Positions 26,240 to 35,926 of a stretch of DNA of 64,000 nt are shown in pieces. This DNA comes from Xanthobacter agilis (GTDB lineage: Bacteria; Pseudomonadota; Alphaproteobacteria; Rhizobiales; Xanthobacteraceae): NCBI RefSeq assembly GCF_021730435.1, contig NZ_JABWGX010000025.1:1-64000 (forward strand), given 5' to 3'. The notes under the pieces were generated by a model. The model saw nothing but the letters and a program-made list of their open reading frames with translations, was not told the DNA's origin and searched no databases. A program made the position numbers and the translations under genes. The first letter of the stretch is position 1. Every line of letters starts with the position of its first letter.

Positions 26240-26724
26240 CCGGGGACCGCCAGGATGCCGCCGGAATCAAGCTTGGCCAGGGCGTCGGCTGCCCGCACGC
26301 CGTCGATGACGATGCCAGGCGCGATCTCCACCAGCGGCACCAGGGCGAAGGCGCGCTCCAGCAGCCGGGGATGGGGGATCTCAAGATCCGGCTCCGCGAC
26401 CTTTTGGTGGCCGTAGAGCAGGATGTCGATGTCGATGCGGCGCGGTCCGAAGCGCACCTCGCGGCTGCGGTCCCGCCCCAGCATCCGTTCCACCAGGAGG
26501 CCGAGGAACAGGAGGCTGTGGGCGCCCACCGGGCTTTCCACCTCCACCACCTGGTTGAGATAGGGGCCCTGCGGGATCGGTCCCCAGGGTGGCGTTTCAT
26601 AAAGGGCCGAGCGCGCGCGCAGGGTCAGCCCCGCCCGCGCAAGAACGCCGCGCGCGAGGCCGAGCGTCCCCTCCCGGTCGCCCACGTTGGAGCCGAGGCA
26701 CAGGTAGGCGGTCTCGACGCTCAT
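26236..26724 (-). CDS. folK: 6-hydroxymethyl-7,8-dihydropterin pyrophosphokinase
   Basis: 162 aa. HPPK transfers pyrophosphate from ATP to 6-hydroxymethyl-dihydropterin in folate synthesis. Visible: LCLGSNVGDR at the start, YETPPWGPIPQGPYLNQVVEV, and the metal/substrate motif RFGPRRIDIDILLYG followed by EIPHPRLLERAFALVPLVEI. Its ATG overlaps the folP stop by 4 bases, so the two are coupled. The usual alphaproteobacterial partner folB is not between them. Confidence 0.95.
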   Translation of the reverse strand: MSVETAYLCLGSNVGDREGTLGLARGVLARAGLTLRARSALYETPPWGPIPQGPYLNQVVEVESPVGAHSLLFLGLLVERMLGRDRSREVRFGPRRIDIDILLYGHQKVAEPDLEIPHPRLLERAFALVPLVEIAPGIVIDGVRAADALAKLDSGGILAVPG

Positions 26725-27557
26725 GACGCGTCCCGGATGGCTTCCGCCACGCGCGCCGCCTGGATCAGGGCGGCCACGTCGTGCACGCGGATGATCTCCA
26801 CCCCCGCCATGATGCCGATGACGTTCGACGCGATGGTGCCCGGCAGGCGCTCCGCCGGCGTGGTTTCGATCACCTTGCCGATCAGCGACTTGCGCGAGGT
26901 GCCGAGCAGCAGCGGCAGGCCGAGCACGCGCAGTTCGCCGAGCCGGCGGATGGCGGAAAGGTTCTGTGGAAAGGTCTTGCCGAAGCCGATGCCGGGGTCG
27001 AGCACGATCTTGTCGCGCCGCACCCCCGCCCGCTCCGCCTTTTCCAGCGCGCTCTCGAAAAAGGCGAGCATGTCCGCGACGATGTCGAGGCTCCCATCCA
27101 CCTCGGCGCGATTGTGCATCACCACGACCGCCGCGTCGTGATCGGCCACCACGCGCGCCATGTCGGGGTCATGGGCGAAGCCCCACACGTCGTTGACGAT
27201 GTGGGCGCCGGCCTTGAGCGCCTTTTCGGCCACCTCGGCCTTGTAGGTGTCCACGGAGACGGGGACGATGATCTCGCCGGCCAGCGCGGCGAGCACGGGC
27301 GCGAGGCGCGCCCACTCTTCCTCCGCCGGTACCGGCGTGTGTCCGGGACGGGTGGATTCACCGCCCACGTCCAGGATGTCCGCGCCCTCCGCCACCAGCC
27401 GGCGGGCGTTGGCGAGGGCATCGTCGGGACGGGCGCTGCGGCCGCCGTCGGAAAACGAATCGGGCGTCACATTGAGGATGCCCATGACGAGGGTGCGCGG
27501 ACCGAGCGGGAGGGCGCGGTCGCGGGCTTGAAGGGTGCGGGGAGGAATCTGGGCCAT
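26721..27557 (-). CDS. folP: Dihydropteroate synthase
   Basis: 278 aa from the ATG at 27557; the longer frame would need a TTG at 27638 that overlaps the next gene. Condenses pABA with the pyrophosphorylated pterin made by FolK. Visible: MGILNVTPDSFSDGG, ADILDVGGESTRPG, VSVDTYKAEVAEKAL, VVVMHNRAE and DPGIGFGKTFPQN. First gene of the folP-folK pair. No Shine-Dalgarno is obvious at the chosen start. Confidence 0.94.
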   Translation of the reverse strand: MAQIPPRTLQARDRALPLGPRTLVMGILNVTPDSFSDGGRSARPDDALANARRLVAEGADILDVGGESTRPGHTPVPAEEEWARLAPVLAALAGEIIVPVSVDTYKAEVAEKALKAGAHIVNDVWGFAHDPDMARVVADHDAAVVVMHNRAEVDGSLDIVADMLAFFESALEKAERAGVRRDKIVLDPGIGFGKTFPQNLSAIRRLGELRVLGLPLLLGTSRKSLIGKVIETTPAERLPGTIASNVIGIMAGVEIIRVHDVAALIQAARVAEAIRDAS

Positions 27558-27634
27558 GGCGGGTGCGTGAGGTGGGATCGGCTCACTCAAGCCCCTGGGC
27601 GCCCGCGTGGCAAGCCGGAAGGCGGGCGCCCCGG

Positions 27635-28438
27635 TCAATTACCGGTCGCGTGCGGTGCATTCGGCCCCTCGCAGGGGTGTGTTCGGATGGCGTGCAGGGC
27701 ATCGAGGAGGGGTGTCGGCGCGATGCGCATGGGGCCGCTGAAGGGCTCGCCCATCTCCACCACCAGGAACAAGGCGGCGGCGATGGAAAGGCCGCAGAAG
27801 GCCAGCGCCGCGAGGCCCGGCGGATTGCGCGGCGCGAACCAGCCGAAGCCGGCGAAGATCAAGGTGAGCCACCCCATGACCACCATGATGAAAATGGTGG
27901 GCACGCGGCTCTCGGCATCGGTGGTGAGCCGCCAGCGGTGCGTCAGCAGCATCTTCATGCCGTCGATGGCATTGTTCCGGTTCATCTTCTGGTCGTCGGT
28001 GCCGGGCGGCAGGGCGCGGATCGCGTCGTCGAGGCGCAGCAGCAGGTTGGCGGAACTGGTCTCGAACTGCGGGTGCCGCTGCGTCTGGTGCCCACTCCAG
28101 GTTTCGTCGAGGATGAGGCGCACATAGGTGGCCAGTTCCTGGCGCGCCGGGCAGGCTTGTGCTCCGAAGTGCCGCAGCTCCACGTCGGTGGTCAGGATCG
28201 CCACCGCATATTGCTGCACATCCTCCTGCGCGCCGGCATAGCTGTAGCGCATGGAGGTGGTCATCAGGCCAAGGATCAGCGAGGTGACGGCGGCGGTGAG
28301 GCCGACCGTGACCTTCATGGTGAAACGGGTGTCGTCGGAGAGGAAGTCGGGCGGCGACCAGCGGGCGATGGCCATGGCCAGGAAGGCGCCCGTCATCATC
28401 GCGGCGAAGGCCAGCGGCGCCACCATCCAGGACGTCAT
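27635..28438 (-). CDS. DUF4239 (bestrophin-like) membrane protein
   Basis: 267 aa from the ATG at 28438. Two N-terminal hydrophobic segments (LAFAAMMTGAFLAMAIA; VGLTAAVTSLILGLMTTSM) and two C-terminal helices (TIFIMVVMGWLTLIFAGFGW; ALAFCGLSIAAALFLVVEM) flank a soluble helical middle. This layout and the RWRLTTDAESRVPTIF stretch fit DUF4239, which is distantly bestrophin-like; a channel role is possible but unproven. Ends 77 bases before the folP start on the same strand. Confidence 0.75.
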   Translation of the reverse strand: MTSWMVAPLAFAAMMTGAFLAMAIARWSPPDFLSDDTRFTMKVTVGLTAAVTSLILGLMTTSMRYSYAGAQEDVQQYAVAILTTDVELRHFGAQACPARQELATYVRLILDETWSGHQTQRHPQFETSSANLLLRLDDAIRALPPGTDDQKMNRNNAIDGMKMLLTHRWRLTTDAESRVPTIFIMVVMGWLTLIFAGFGWFAPRNPPGLAALAFCGLSIAAALFLVVEMGEPFSGPMRIAPTPLLDALHAIRTHPCEGPNAPHATGN

Positions 28439-28595
28439 GATTCGTGCCCCATCCCCAGTTCCCGGCCGCCCGATCGTGTCTGGCGAAAGTGCCCGCGCCG
28501 CACGCGGGCCGCAACTGCGCCGGAATGGCGCGCGCCCTTGAGGGCCGGCGGCACTGGGCTTACATCTTGTCCATTGCTTCAGAAAGGACGGTTCC

Positions 28596-29480
28596 ATGCC
28601 CGTCGTTCATTTGATCGATCGTGCCCTCATTCGTGCATCCGGCCCCGAGGCCGCAAAGTTCCTGCACGGTGTCATTACCTGCAACGTCGCCACCATGGCG
28701 GTGGGCGATGCGCGCTATGGCGCGCTGCTGTTCCCGCAAGGCAAGATTCTCTCCGATTTCCTGCTCTATCGCGAGGGGGAGGAGGGCTACCTCTTCGATG
28801 TCCCCGCCGAGCGGGCGGACGACCTGTTGAAACGTCTTACCTTCCACCGCCTGCGGGCGAAAGTGGCATTCGAGAAGGCGGACGACCGCGCGGTCGCCGC
28901 CGCTTTCGGTGACGCCGGTACGGTGGCCGAGGGGCGCGCGTTTCCCGATCCGCGGCTCGCGGCGCTGGGGCAGCGCGTGGTGCTGCCCAAGGCGGCGGCC
29001 GACGGCCTGTCGGCGGACCTCGCCGCCTATGAGGCGCACCGGATCGGCCTCGGCATCCCCAAGGGCGGCGCGGATTTCCCCTATGGCGAGACGTTCCCCC
29101 ACGAGGCCGACATGGACCAGCTCGGCGGCGTGGACTTCAAGAAGGGCTGCTATGTGGGCCAGGAGGTGGTGAGCCGCATGGAGCACCGCACCACCGCCCG
29201 CAACCGCCTGGTGGAGGCGCTGCTGCCCGGCCCGGCGGCCGAAGGGGCCGAGATCATGGCCGGAGACAAGAGCGTCGGCCGCCTGTCCTCGGTCGCCGGC
29301 GGCAAAGCCATCGCAACCGTGCGCCTCGACCGCGCCACCGACGCCCGCGCGGAGGGCATTCCGCTCATGGTGGCCGGCATGGAAGTGGAGCTCAAGGCCC
29401 CCGACTGGGCGGAATTCCCGCTGGAATGGGAGCGCAAGGTGAGCGAGCTCGACAAGAAGCTCAAGAGCGCCAAAACCTGA
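28596..29480 (+). CDS. ygfZ: Folate-binding YgfZ/IBA57-like protein
   Basis: 294 aa, GcvT-like fold. The family signature is KKGCYVGQEVVSRMEHR, with the redox-relevant cysteine. N-terminal part shows FLHGVITCNV and YGALLFPQGKILSDFLLY. Required with tetrahydrofolate for maturation or repair of certain Fe-S enzymes such as MiaB. Divergent from the DUF4239 gene and 31 bases before tag, so probably co-transcribed with it. Confidence 0.92.
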   Translation: MPVVHLIDRALIRASGPEAAKFLHGVITCNVATMAVGDARYGALLFPQGKILSDFLLYREGEEGYLFDVPAERADDLLKRLTFHRLRAKVAFEKADDRAVAAAFGDAGTVAEGRAFPDPRLAALGQRVVLPKAAADGLSADLAAYEAHRIGLGIPKGGADFPYGETFPHEADMDQLGGVDFKKGCYVGQEVVSRMEHRTTARNRLVEALLPGPAAEGAEIMAGDKSVGRLSSVAGGKAIATVRLDRATDARAEGIPLMVAGMEVELKAPDWAEFPLEWERKVSELDKKLKSAKT

Positions 29481-29511
29481 CACAGCCACCAAGAATGAAC
29501 GGAGCCGGCTG

Positions 29512-30105
29512 ATGGAAACCCGTGAAGCGATGGCGCATCCGGACGGGCGCCTGCGGTGTCCCTGGTGCGGCACCGACCCGCTCTATGTCGCCTATCACGA
29601 CACGGAATGGGGGGTGCCGGAGCGCGACAGCCGGGCGCTGTTCGAGAAGCTGCTGCTCGACGGGTTCCAGGCCGGTCTCGCCTGGATCACCATCCTGCGC
29701 AAGCGCGACAACTTCCGCCGCGCCTTCGACGGGTTCGAGCCGGAGCGGATCGCCCGCTATGACGCTGCCAAGGTGGAGGCGCTGATGCAGGACGCCTCCA
29801 TCGTGCGCAACCGCGCCAAGATCGAAGGCGCGGTGCTGTCCGCCCGCGCCTATCTCGACCTTGAGGAAAAGGGCATCTCCTTCTCAGACCTGATGTGGGA
29901 GGCGGTGGGCGGCGCGCCGCTGGTGAACCATCCGCGCCACCTGTCGCAGGTGCCGGCGCAGACCCCGGCCTCGCTCACGCTTTCCAAGCGCCTGAAGGGC
30001 CTGGGCTTCAAATTCTGCGGCCCCACCATCGTCTATGCCGCCATGCAGGCCTGCGGCCTGGTGGACGACCACCTGGCCGACTGCCACTGCGCTCATGCCG
30101 GCTGA
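29512..30105 (+). CDS. tag: DNA-3-methyladenine glycosylase I
   Basis: 197 aa. Removes 3-methyladenine from alkylated DNA. Visible: RCPWCGTDPLYVAYHDTEWG (zinc Cys/His and start of the fold), LLLDGFQAGLAWITILRKR and the C-terminal zinc ligands in DDHLADCHC. The FKFCGPTIVYAAMQACGLV helix matches Tag. GGAG precedes the ATG at 29512. Second gene after ygfZ. Confidence 0.95.
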   Translation: METREAMAHPDGRLRCPWCGTDPLYVAYHDTEWGVPERDSRALFEKLLLDGFQAGLAWITILRKRDNFRRAFDGFEPERIARYDAAKVEALMQDASIVRNRAKIEGAVLSARAYLDLEEKGISFSDLMWEAVGGAPLVNHPRHLSQVPAQTPASLTLSKRLKGLGFKFCGPTIVYAAMQACGLVDDHLADCHCAHAG

Positions 30106-30112
30106 GCCGGGA

Positions 30113-30706
30113 TCAGAACCGGGTGACGATCTGGGCGAGATCGGGCCGGGGCCGGTCCTCGAGCTGTAGCGCGGCGGTGCCCATGTAGATGAAGCCGGCG
30201 ACCCGCTCATGCTCCGCAAGGCCCAGGGCGGCGCGCGCCTCGGCATCATAGGTGGGCCATTCGCTGATCCAGGTGGCGCCGTAGCCGAGGGCGAGGGCGG
30301 CGATCAGCATGTTCTGGCAGCAGGCGGCGGCGGACATCACCTGCTCCCATTCCGGGATCTTCACATGGGGCGCCGCGCGCGACACCACGGCCACCACCAG
30401 CGGCACCCGAAGGAAGCGCTTGCGCTCCTCGTCGAGGCGCTTGTCGGTCGTGTCCTGGTTCTTGGTGGCAAGGTCCTTGGCGGCAAATGCCTTGGCGGCC
30501 AGAACCTTGGCGAAGGCTTCCCCCGCGCGCGCCCGGCCTTCCCCCTCGAACACGATGAAGCGCCAGGGCGCGAGCTTGCCGTGGTCGGGAACCCGGGCGG
30601 CGATCGCAAGGATGGTATCCAAATCCTGGGGCGAGGGGCCTGGCTCCTGGAGGTCCATGATGCGGGAGGAGCGGCGCGTGCGCAGGAGCTCGATGGCGTC
30701 AGGCAT
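30113..30706 (-). CDS. Nitroreductase family protein, YdjA-like
   Basis: 197 aa from the ATG at 30706. FMN-dependent oxidoreductase fold: ELLRTRRSSRIMD at the N-terminus, ARVPDHGKLAPWRFIVFEG, the AAACCQNMLIAALALGYGATWIS helix and GFIYMGTA near the end. The compact size fits the YdjA/TdsD subgroup. Substrate unknown. Convergent with tag, only 7 bases between stop codons. Confidence 0.9.
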   Translation of the reverse strand: MPDAIELLRTRRSSRIMDLQEPGPSPQDLDTILAIAARVPDHGKLAPWRFIVFEGEGRARAGEAFAKVLAAKAFAAKDLATKNQDTTDKRLDEERKRFLRVPLVVAVVSRAAPHVKIPEWEQVMSAAACCQNMLIAALALGYGATWISEWPTYDAEARAALGLAEHERVAGFIYMGTAALQLEDRPRPDLAQIVTRF

Positions 30707-30897
30707 GGGGCAGGGCTTTCGCGGGTTGTGCGCGGGCGGGACCGGCGCGCTGAGGCCGGCTCTATAAAAGGGAACGGCCTCGGTTTGAAGCAGGTCCCGC
30801 GGATTCCCTTGGCGCAGGCGTCGAATCCCGTTGCGGCAGGTGGCTTCGTGCACGCGATCGACTTGAAACCGCCCCGAATTTTGTGCACCTCAAGACG

Positions 30898-31947
30898 ATG
30901 ACCTGCTTCGTTCACCTGTTCCGGCGCTTTCCCCATCGCCGCAGTCTCACCGGCCGGTGTCTTCTGGTGGCGCTCGGGCTCGTGGCCGGCGTGTCCTGGG
31001 TCTCCGAGGCGGGGGCGCAGAGCCTGCAATTCCTGGGATCTCAAGCCGCTCCACCTCAGGCCGGGCCGTTCGCGGCGCCGCCCCCGGGTGGCGGCGCGCG
31101 GTCGTCGGTTCTGGCACCAGGGACCGGAAGCGCGCCGTCGTCGGGCGGGCGCGAGCCCCATGCGGTGCTGCCATCGGCGCCGGCCGGCAAGGCGGCCCTG
31201 GGTGTCTTCGCCCGCTTCGGCCAGGAGGGCGCGCCGGTGCAGCGCGGCCTGGTGTGGCGCGTGTTCGCCGACCAGCCGGAAAGCACCGGAGCCTTCCCGC
31301 TGGTGGCCGAAAGCGCGGAAGCGACGCCGGTGTTCTTCCTCAGCCCCGGCGGCTATGTGGTGCATGTGACCTATGGGCTCGCCACGACCGCGCAACGGGT
31401 GGTGGTCGGCTCCGTATCCCGGCGCGAGGCATTTGCGCTGCCGGCCGGAGGGCTGCGGCTTCAGGGGGACGTGGAGAACCGCGCCATTTCCGCGCAGAAG
31501 CTGACCTTCGACATCTTCGAAGGCTCGTTCCTGCAGGGTCGGACCTCGAGCCAGCCCTATTATCGCGGCGCCGGGGCGGGTGAGGTGATCCTGCTGCCCG
31601 AGGGCACTTACCATGTGGTCTCGACCTATGGCGACGCCAACGCCGTCGTGCGCGCCGACGTGAACGTGGTGCCGGGCAAGCTCACCGATGCCACCATGCA
31701 TCATCGCGCCGCCCAGGTGACGCTGAAGCTGGTGAAGGACAAGGGCGGCGAGGCCCAGCCCGACACCCAATGGACCGTCATCACCCCCGGCGGCGATACC
31801 ATCAAGGAATCCATCGGCGCCTTCCCGTTGTTCATTCTCTCCGAGGGCGATTACACGGCGATCGGGCGCCACGACGGCCGCAACTACAGCCGTGACTTCA
31901 AGGTCGAAGCCGGCAGGGACCAGGCGCTGGAAGTGATGATGCAGTGA
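30898..31947 (+). CDS. Secreted protein of unknown function
   Basis: 349 aa. Signal peptide (LLVALGLVAGVSWVSEAGAQ), a Pro/Gly/Ser linker to about residue 95, then repeated beta-rich segments: GGYVVHVTYGLATTAQRVVVG, EGTYHVVSTYGDANAVVRADV and EGDYTAIGRHDGRNYSRDF. These three resemble each other (x-G-x-Y-x-V...YG/G), suggesting tandem Ig- or CarboxypepD-like domains. ATG 30898 is chosen over a GTG 5 codons earlier. Ends 46 bases before a small cytochrome c on the same strand. Family not identified. Confidence 0.7.
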   Translation: MTCFVHLFRRFPHRRSLTGRCLLVALGLVAGVSWVSEAGAQSLQFLGSQAAPPQAGPFAAPPPGGGARSSVLAPGTGSAPSSGGREPHAVLPSAPAGKAALGVFARFGQEGAPVQRGLVWRVFADQPESTGAFPLVAESAEATPVFFLSPGGYVVHVTYGLATTAQRVVVGSVSRREAFALPAGGLRLQGDVENRAISAQKLTFDIFEGSFLQGRTSSQPYYRGAGAGEVILLPEGTYHVVSTYGDANAVVRADVNVVPGKLTDATMHHRAAQVTLKLVKDKGGEAQPDTQWTVITPGGDTIKESIGAFPLFILSEGDYTAIGRHDGRNYSRDFKVEAGRDQALEVMMQ

Positions 31948-31993
31948 GTGCATCATCCGGTGCCCGCCGTCCGCAACCCGAAAGGCCAGCCCC

Positions 31994-32344
31994 GTGATCC
32001 CTCTTCCGCGCCGCGCATTCGGCCCGCTGCTCGCGTTCGTCGCCTTTTGGAGCGCCCTTGATGGCGGGTTGGCCTGGGCCGCGGCGGGCGATGCGGCCGC
32101 CGGCAAGGCGCTGGCCACCCGGTGGTGCGCCAGCTGCCATGTGGTGAGCGCCGACCAGAGCGCGGCCCAGAGCGACGCCCCGTCCTTCCGCGCCATCATC
32201 CGGCGGACCGTTGATCCTTCGGCGGAGTGGATCGCCTTTCGGCTGCTGGCCCCGCATCCGCTGATGCCCGAGGTCTCGCTCACCCAGGCTCAGGCCGCCG
32301 ACCTCTCCGCCTACCTCCAGAGCCTGGAGCGGAACGCGGATTGA
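31994..32344 (+). CDS. Small monoheme c-type cytochrome
   Basis: 116 aa. Signal peptide ending AAAGD, a single heme site RWCASCHVV, and a plausible axial Met in PHPLMPEVSLT followed by the final helix DLSAYLQSL. Periplasmic electron carrier or subunit. Starts with GTG at 31994. The neighbour upstream is a secreted unknown, so the pair may act together; no oxidase or dehydrogenase genes adjoin. Confidence 0.87.
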   Translation: MIPLPRRAFGPLLAFVAFWSALDGGLAWAAAGDAAAGKALATRWCASCHVVSADQSAAQSDAPSFRAIIRRTVDPSAEWIAFRLLAPHPLMPEVSLTQAQAADLSAYLQSLERNAD

Positions 32345-32404
32345 AGCGGGACGACACCAAGCCGGATGTCGCGATGCAGGCCAAAAGGCGCGGTGTCGGA
32401 AGAG

Positions 32405-32433
32405 GCCCGCCGCCGGTATCCGGGGCGGCGGGC
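32405..32433. terminator. Perfect 10-bp hairpin between convergent genes
   Basis: GCCCGCCGCC/GGCGGCGGGC with a 9-base loop, between the cytochrome c stop and the outer-membrane protein stop. No T tract on either side. Confidence 0.5.
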
Positions 32434-32439
32434 ACGGTG

Positions 32440-33312
32440 TCAGAACAGCTTGTTGATGCTCACCATCACCGCCTGCACATCGGTGGTTCCCGAATAGGTG
32501 CCGAGGGCGACGCCGGTGAAGGTCAAGCCGTCATGGAGGGTATCGAACGGCGCCGCGAAGCGGTTCGTCTTGGTGGTGGACATGGTATAGGTGTAGTTCA
32601 GGTCCACGAACCAGTCGGGCGCGAGGAAATACGTGACGCCCGTCGAAACGGTACCGCCCCAAACCCAATTGGTGCTGCTGAAGCTCACGGGTGCGCCGGT
32701 CAGATCCAGACGATCGCCGAATAGGCTCGCGAAGCCGACGAGGCCGTTCAGTTCCTGCTTGATCTGGGTAAGGGTTGGTCCGCCACCGAAATAAACGAAA
32801 CTCTTGTCGAAGGCATAGCCGAGGAACGGGACCAGGGCGAACTGGTTCGTTGCCTTCATGGTGGAGCTGCGGGCATAGACATTGCCCGCGAGCACGCCGC
32901 TGACCTCACCGGTGTAATAGCCGGCCTGGGGGATCAGAAAATTCTCCTGGCTGGAGGACGCGTTCAAGTAATTATAGGTGAATTTTGCCCCCCATAGCCA
33001 GTTGCTGCCCGAGAAGCGCTCGTAATAGCCAAGCTGCACCATGGGCGCGAAATCTGTCTGTCCCGAAAGGTCTGGCGAGGTGGAGCCTCCCGCCTCGCCG
33101 CGCGCTACCAGGGTGTCGCCGGAATAGATCTGCGACAGGCCTTGGGCGAACACATCCTGGTTGGTGAAGGTCGAGAAATTTACGCTGCCGCCGGCACCGA
33201 CGAAGAAACCCTTCTGCGGCACGCCGGTGGCGGCGACCTGGGCCTGCGCCGCATGGGCGCCGCCCCAGAGCATCGCGCCCGTGAGAAGACCGGTCCGGAT
33301 CCACGTATTCAT
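32440..33312 (-). CDS. Outer-membrane beta-barrel protein
   Basis: 290 aa from the ATG at 33312 (AAGGGA about 8 bases upstream). Signal peptide (LLTGAMLWGGAHAAQAQ). The mature protein alternates aromatic/hydrophobic strands: GFFVGAGGSVNFSTF, FAPMVQLGYYERFSG, WLWGAKFTYNYLNAS, FVYFGGGPTLTQIK, WFVDLNYTYTMS, ending AVMVSINKLF, typical of an 8-12 strand OmpA/Omp25-like barrel. Ligand unknown. Single gene. Confidence 0.82.
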   Translation of the reverse strand: MNTWIRTGLLTGAMLWGGAHAAQAQVAATGVPQKGFFVGAGGSVNFSTFTNQDVFAQGLSQIYSGDTLVARGEAGGSTSPDLSGQTDFAPMVQLGYYERFSGSNWLWGAKFTYNYLNASSSQENFLIPQAGYYTGEVSGVLAGNVYARSSTMKATNQFALVPFLGYAFDKSFVYFGGGPTLTQIKQELNGLVGFASLFGDRLDLTGAPVSFSSTNWVWGGTVSTGVTYFLAPDWFVDLNYTYTMSTTKTNRFAAPFDTLHDGLTFTGVALGTYSGTTDVQAVMVSINKLF

Positions 33313-33520
33313 CTGCTTTATCCCTTGCCGCCACCCAGACAAGGCGCATCGGACAGAGGATCGCTCGCAAAAGCCGCCCGACAGGTGGGAGCGCCTACGG
33401 TTGTGCCTTCGCAACGCTCTGAGCCGAATCTTGTCGAGTGCCCCAGATCAAGGGCAAGCGTAAACAAAAGTGAATGCTCCTCCAATGGAGGTGGCCGCGG
33501 GGGTCGTATTTCGGCAGGTA

Positions 33521-33554
33521 AAAAAAGCCCAGAAGCGGTGCTTCGGGGCTTTTT
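33521..33554 (-). terminator. Rho-independent terminator after thrS
   Basis: AAAAAGCCC and GGGCTTTTT flank an inner GAAGC/GCTTC stem (one mismatch between); on the minus strand the stem runs into a T tract. It is 23 bases past the thrS stop. Confidence 0.88.
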
Positions 33555-33576
33555 CCAAGAAGTGATGGTATCGAGA

Positions 33577-35553
33577 TCAGGCCGCAGCGGCGGCGAGCGC
33601 CTTGCGCTTCAGGTCCGGCGGCACGGCTTCCTCGGTCAGGGCGGCGATCACCGCGTCGAGGCTGCCGCTCTCCTGGGCGTTGGAGCCGAGGCGCCGGATG
33701 GATAGCGTGCGCTCGGCCGCCTCCTTCTTGCCGGCCACCAGCAGCACCGGCACCTTGGCCAGGGAGTGCTCTCGCACCTTGAGATTGATCTTCTCGTTGC
33801 GCAGGTCGATCTCGGCCCGCAGGCCGGCCGCCTTGAGCTTGGCCACCACCTCTTCGGCATAGGCATCGGCGTCGGAGGTGATGGTGGCCACCACAACCTG
33901 CGTCGGTGCCAGCCACAGCGGGAAGTGGCCGGCGAAATGCTCGATCAGGATGCCGGTGAAGCGCTCCATGGAGCCGCAGATGGCGCGGTGGATCATCACC
34001 GGCGTCTTCTTTTGGCCGTCGGCATCCACATAGAAGGCGCCGAAGCGCTCCGGCAGGTTGAAGTCCACCTGCGTGGTGCCGCACTGCCACTCGCGGCCGA
34101 TGGCGTCGCGCAGGGTATATTCGAACTTCGGCCCGTAGAAGGCGCCTTCGCCCGGCAGGATGCCGGTCTTGATGCGCCCGCCGGACGCCGCCTCGATCTG
34201 CTTCAGCACGCGGGTCATCACGTCTTCGGCGTGATCCCACACCGCGTCCGAGCCCACGCGCTTGTCCGGACGCGTGGAGAGCTTCACGATGATCTCCTCG
34301 AAGCCGAAGTCGGCATAGGTGGAGAGGATCAGGTCGTTGATCTTCAGGCACTCGGCCGCCATCTGCTCCTCGGTGCAGAAGATGTGGGCGTCGTCCTGGG
34401 TGAAGCCGCGCACCCGCATCAGCCCGTGCAGCGCGCCGGAAGGCTCGTAGCGGTGCACCGCGCCGAACTCGGCAAGGCGCATGGGCAGGTCGCGGTAGCT
34501 CTTCAGGCCGTGCTTGAAGATCTGCACATGACCGGGGCAGTTCATGGGCTTCAGCGCGAACACGCGCTCGTCCTTGGTGTCGTCACCGGCGGACTGGACC
34601 TTGAACATGTTCTCCCTGTACCAGCCCCAGTGACCGGAGGTCTGCCACAGCTCGGCGTCCAGCACCTGGGGGGCGTTCACTTCCTGGTAGTCGGCCTTCA
34701 GCCGGCGGCGCATATAGGCGACGAGTTCCTGGAACAGGGTCCAGCCCTTGGGGTGCCAGAAGACGGTGCCGGGGCCTTCCTCCTGGAAGTGGAACAGGTC
34801 CATCTCCCGGCCGAGCCGGCGATGGTCGCGCTTCTCGGCTTCCTCCAGGCGGTGGATGTAGGCGGCGAGTTCCTTTTCGTCCTGCCAGGCGGTGCCGTAG
34901 ATGCGGGTCAGCATGGGATTGTTCGAATCGCCGCGCCAATAGGCGCCCGCCACCTTCATCAGCTTGAAGGCGTTGCCGATCTTGCCGGTGGAGGGCAAAT
35001 GCGGGCCGCGGCAGAGGTCGAACCACTCGCCCTGCTTGTAGATCTTCACGTCCTGGTCGGCGGGAATGGCGTTTACCAGCTCGACCTTGTAATTCTCGCC
35101 CATCTCGCCGAAGACGCGCTTGGCCTCGTCGCGGGTCCACACTTCCTTGGTGAAGGGGCGGTCGCGGGCGATGATCTCGCGCATCTTGGCCTCGATCACC
35201 GGCAGGTCTTCGGTGGTGAAGGGCTCGTTGCGGGCGAAATCGTAATAGAAGCCGTTCTCGATGACCGGGCCGATGGTGACCTGGGTGCCGGGCCAGATGG
35301 ATTGCACGGCTTCCGCGAGCACATGCGCGCAGTCGTGGCGGATCATCTCCAGCGCGCGCGGATCGTCGCGGGTAACGATCTCGATCTTCGCATCGCGGCT
35401 GATGGGCTCGGCAAGGTCGGCAAGCTGACCGTCCAGGGTGACGGCGATCGCCTTCTTGGCCAGGGATTTGGAGATCTGGGCGGCGATGTCGGCGCCGGAG
35501 GTTCCCGCGGCGTAGGCGCGCTGGGCACCATCGGGAAAGGTCAACGAAATCAT
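33577..35553 (-). CDS. thrS: Threonyl-tRNA synthetase
   Basis: 658 aa from the ATG at 35553, which has AGGAGG 7 bases upstream. Domain order: TGS ([14 protein letters not shown]...), editing domain with [12 protein letters not shown] and a [10 protein letters not shown] cysteine/histidine cluster, class II catalytic core with motif 2 [20 protein letters not shown] and motif 3 [15 protein letters not shown], then an anticodon-binding domain. No upstream T-box is apparent. Single gene. Confidence 0.97.
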   Translation of the reverse strand: MISLTFPDGAQRAYAAGTSGADIAAQISKSLAKKAIAVTLDGQLADLAEPISRDAKIEIVTRDDPRALEMIRHDCAHVLAEAVQSIWPGTQVTIGPVIENGFYYDFARNEPFTTEDLPVIEAKMREIIARDRPFTKEVWTRDEAKRVFGEMGENYKVELVNAIPADQDVKIYKQGEWFDLCRGPHLPSTGKIGNAFKLMKVAGAYWRGDSNNPMLTRIYGTAWQDEKELAAYIHRLEEAEKRDHRRLGREMDLFHFQEEGPGTVFWHPKGWTLFQELVAYMRRRLKADYQEVNAPQVLDAELWQTSGHWGWYRENMFKVQSAGDDTKDERVFALKPMNCPGHVQIFKHGLKSYRDLPMRLAEFGAVHRYEPSGALHGLMRVRGFTQDDAHIFCTEEQMAAECLKINDLILSTYADFGFEEIIVKLSTRPDKRVGSDAVWDHAEDVMTRVLKQIEAASGGRIKTGILPGEGAFYGPKFEYTLRDAIGREWQCGTTQVDFNLPERFGAFYVDADGQKKTPVMIHRAICGSMERFTGILIEHFAGHFPLWLAPTQVVVATITSDADAYAEEVVAKLKAAGLRAEIDLRNEKINLKVREHSLAKVPVLLVAGKKEAAERTLSIRRLGSNAQESGSLDAVIAALTEEAVPPDLKRKALAAAAA

Positions 35554-35926
35554 GTCACTCCTCCTGCCCACTCCTGCGGACCACGCAGGTAGGCTCATTT
35601 CCCATATGGGGCGCACCTTTTAAGGGGGAAGGGGGCGGGCCGTCCAGATGGAGATGCGCGGGGGTAGCGGGGCCCGGCGATGAGGCGCTTGTGATCGAAA
35701 AGCGGCGCTGCGCGGGGGGCTCTCCCCCTTTCGCATCCGGTCCGGCTCAGCTAATCGAAATACGGGGATGAGGGTTGTGCCTGCCGCATGTATCGGCGTT
35801 GCGGCCGAGCGGGCCGGCATGGCGCGAACGGGGGCGTGCGGGAGAGGGCGCGGCGGGCGTTAAGCCAGTTTTAGCCGAACCCGGTGAAAACATGCGCTCC
35901 GATGGGACGCGACAGATGAGGCGGGC
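35554..35926. other. Gene-free divergent region thrS / L,D-transpeptidase
   Basis: 373 bases carrying the promoters of both genes. I see no coding sequence and no clear structured RNA; TTAAGCCAGTTTTAGCC at about 35860 is the most AT-rich part, upstream of the transpeptidase. Confidence 0.6.

Noticed and set aside
33766-35592. 608-codon plus-strand open frame opposite thrS
   Set aside because: Mirror frame of thrS with repetitive Leu/Gly/His composition and no motif.
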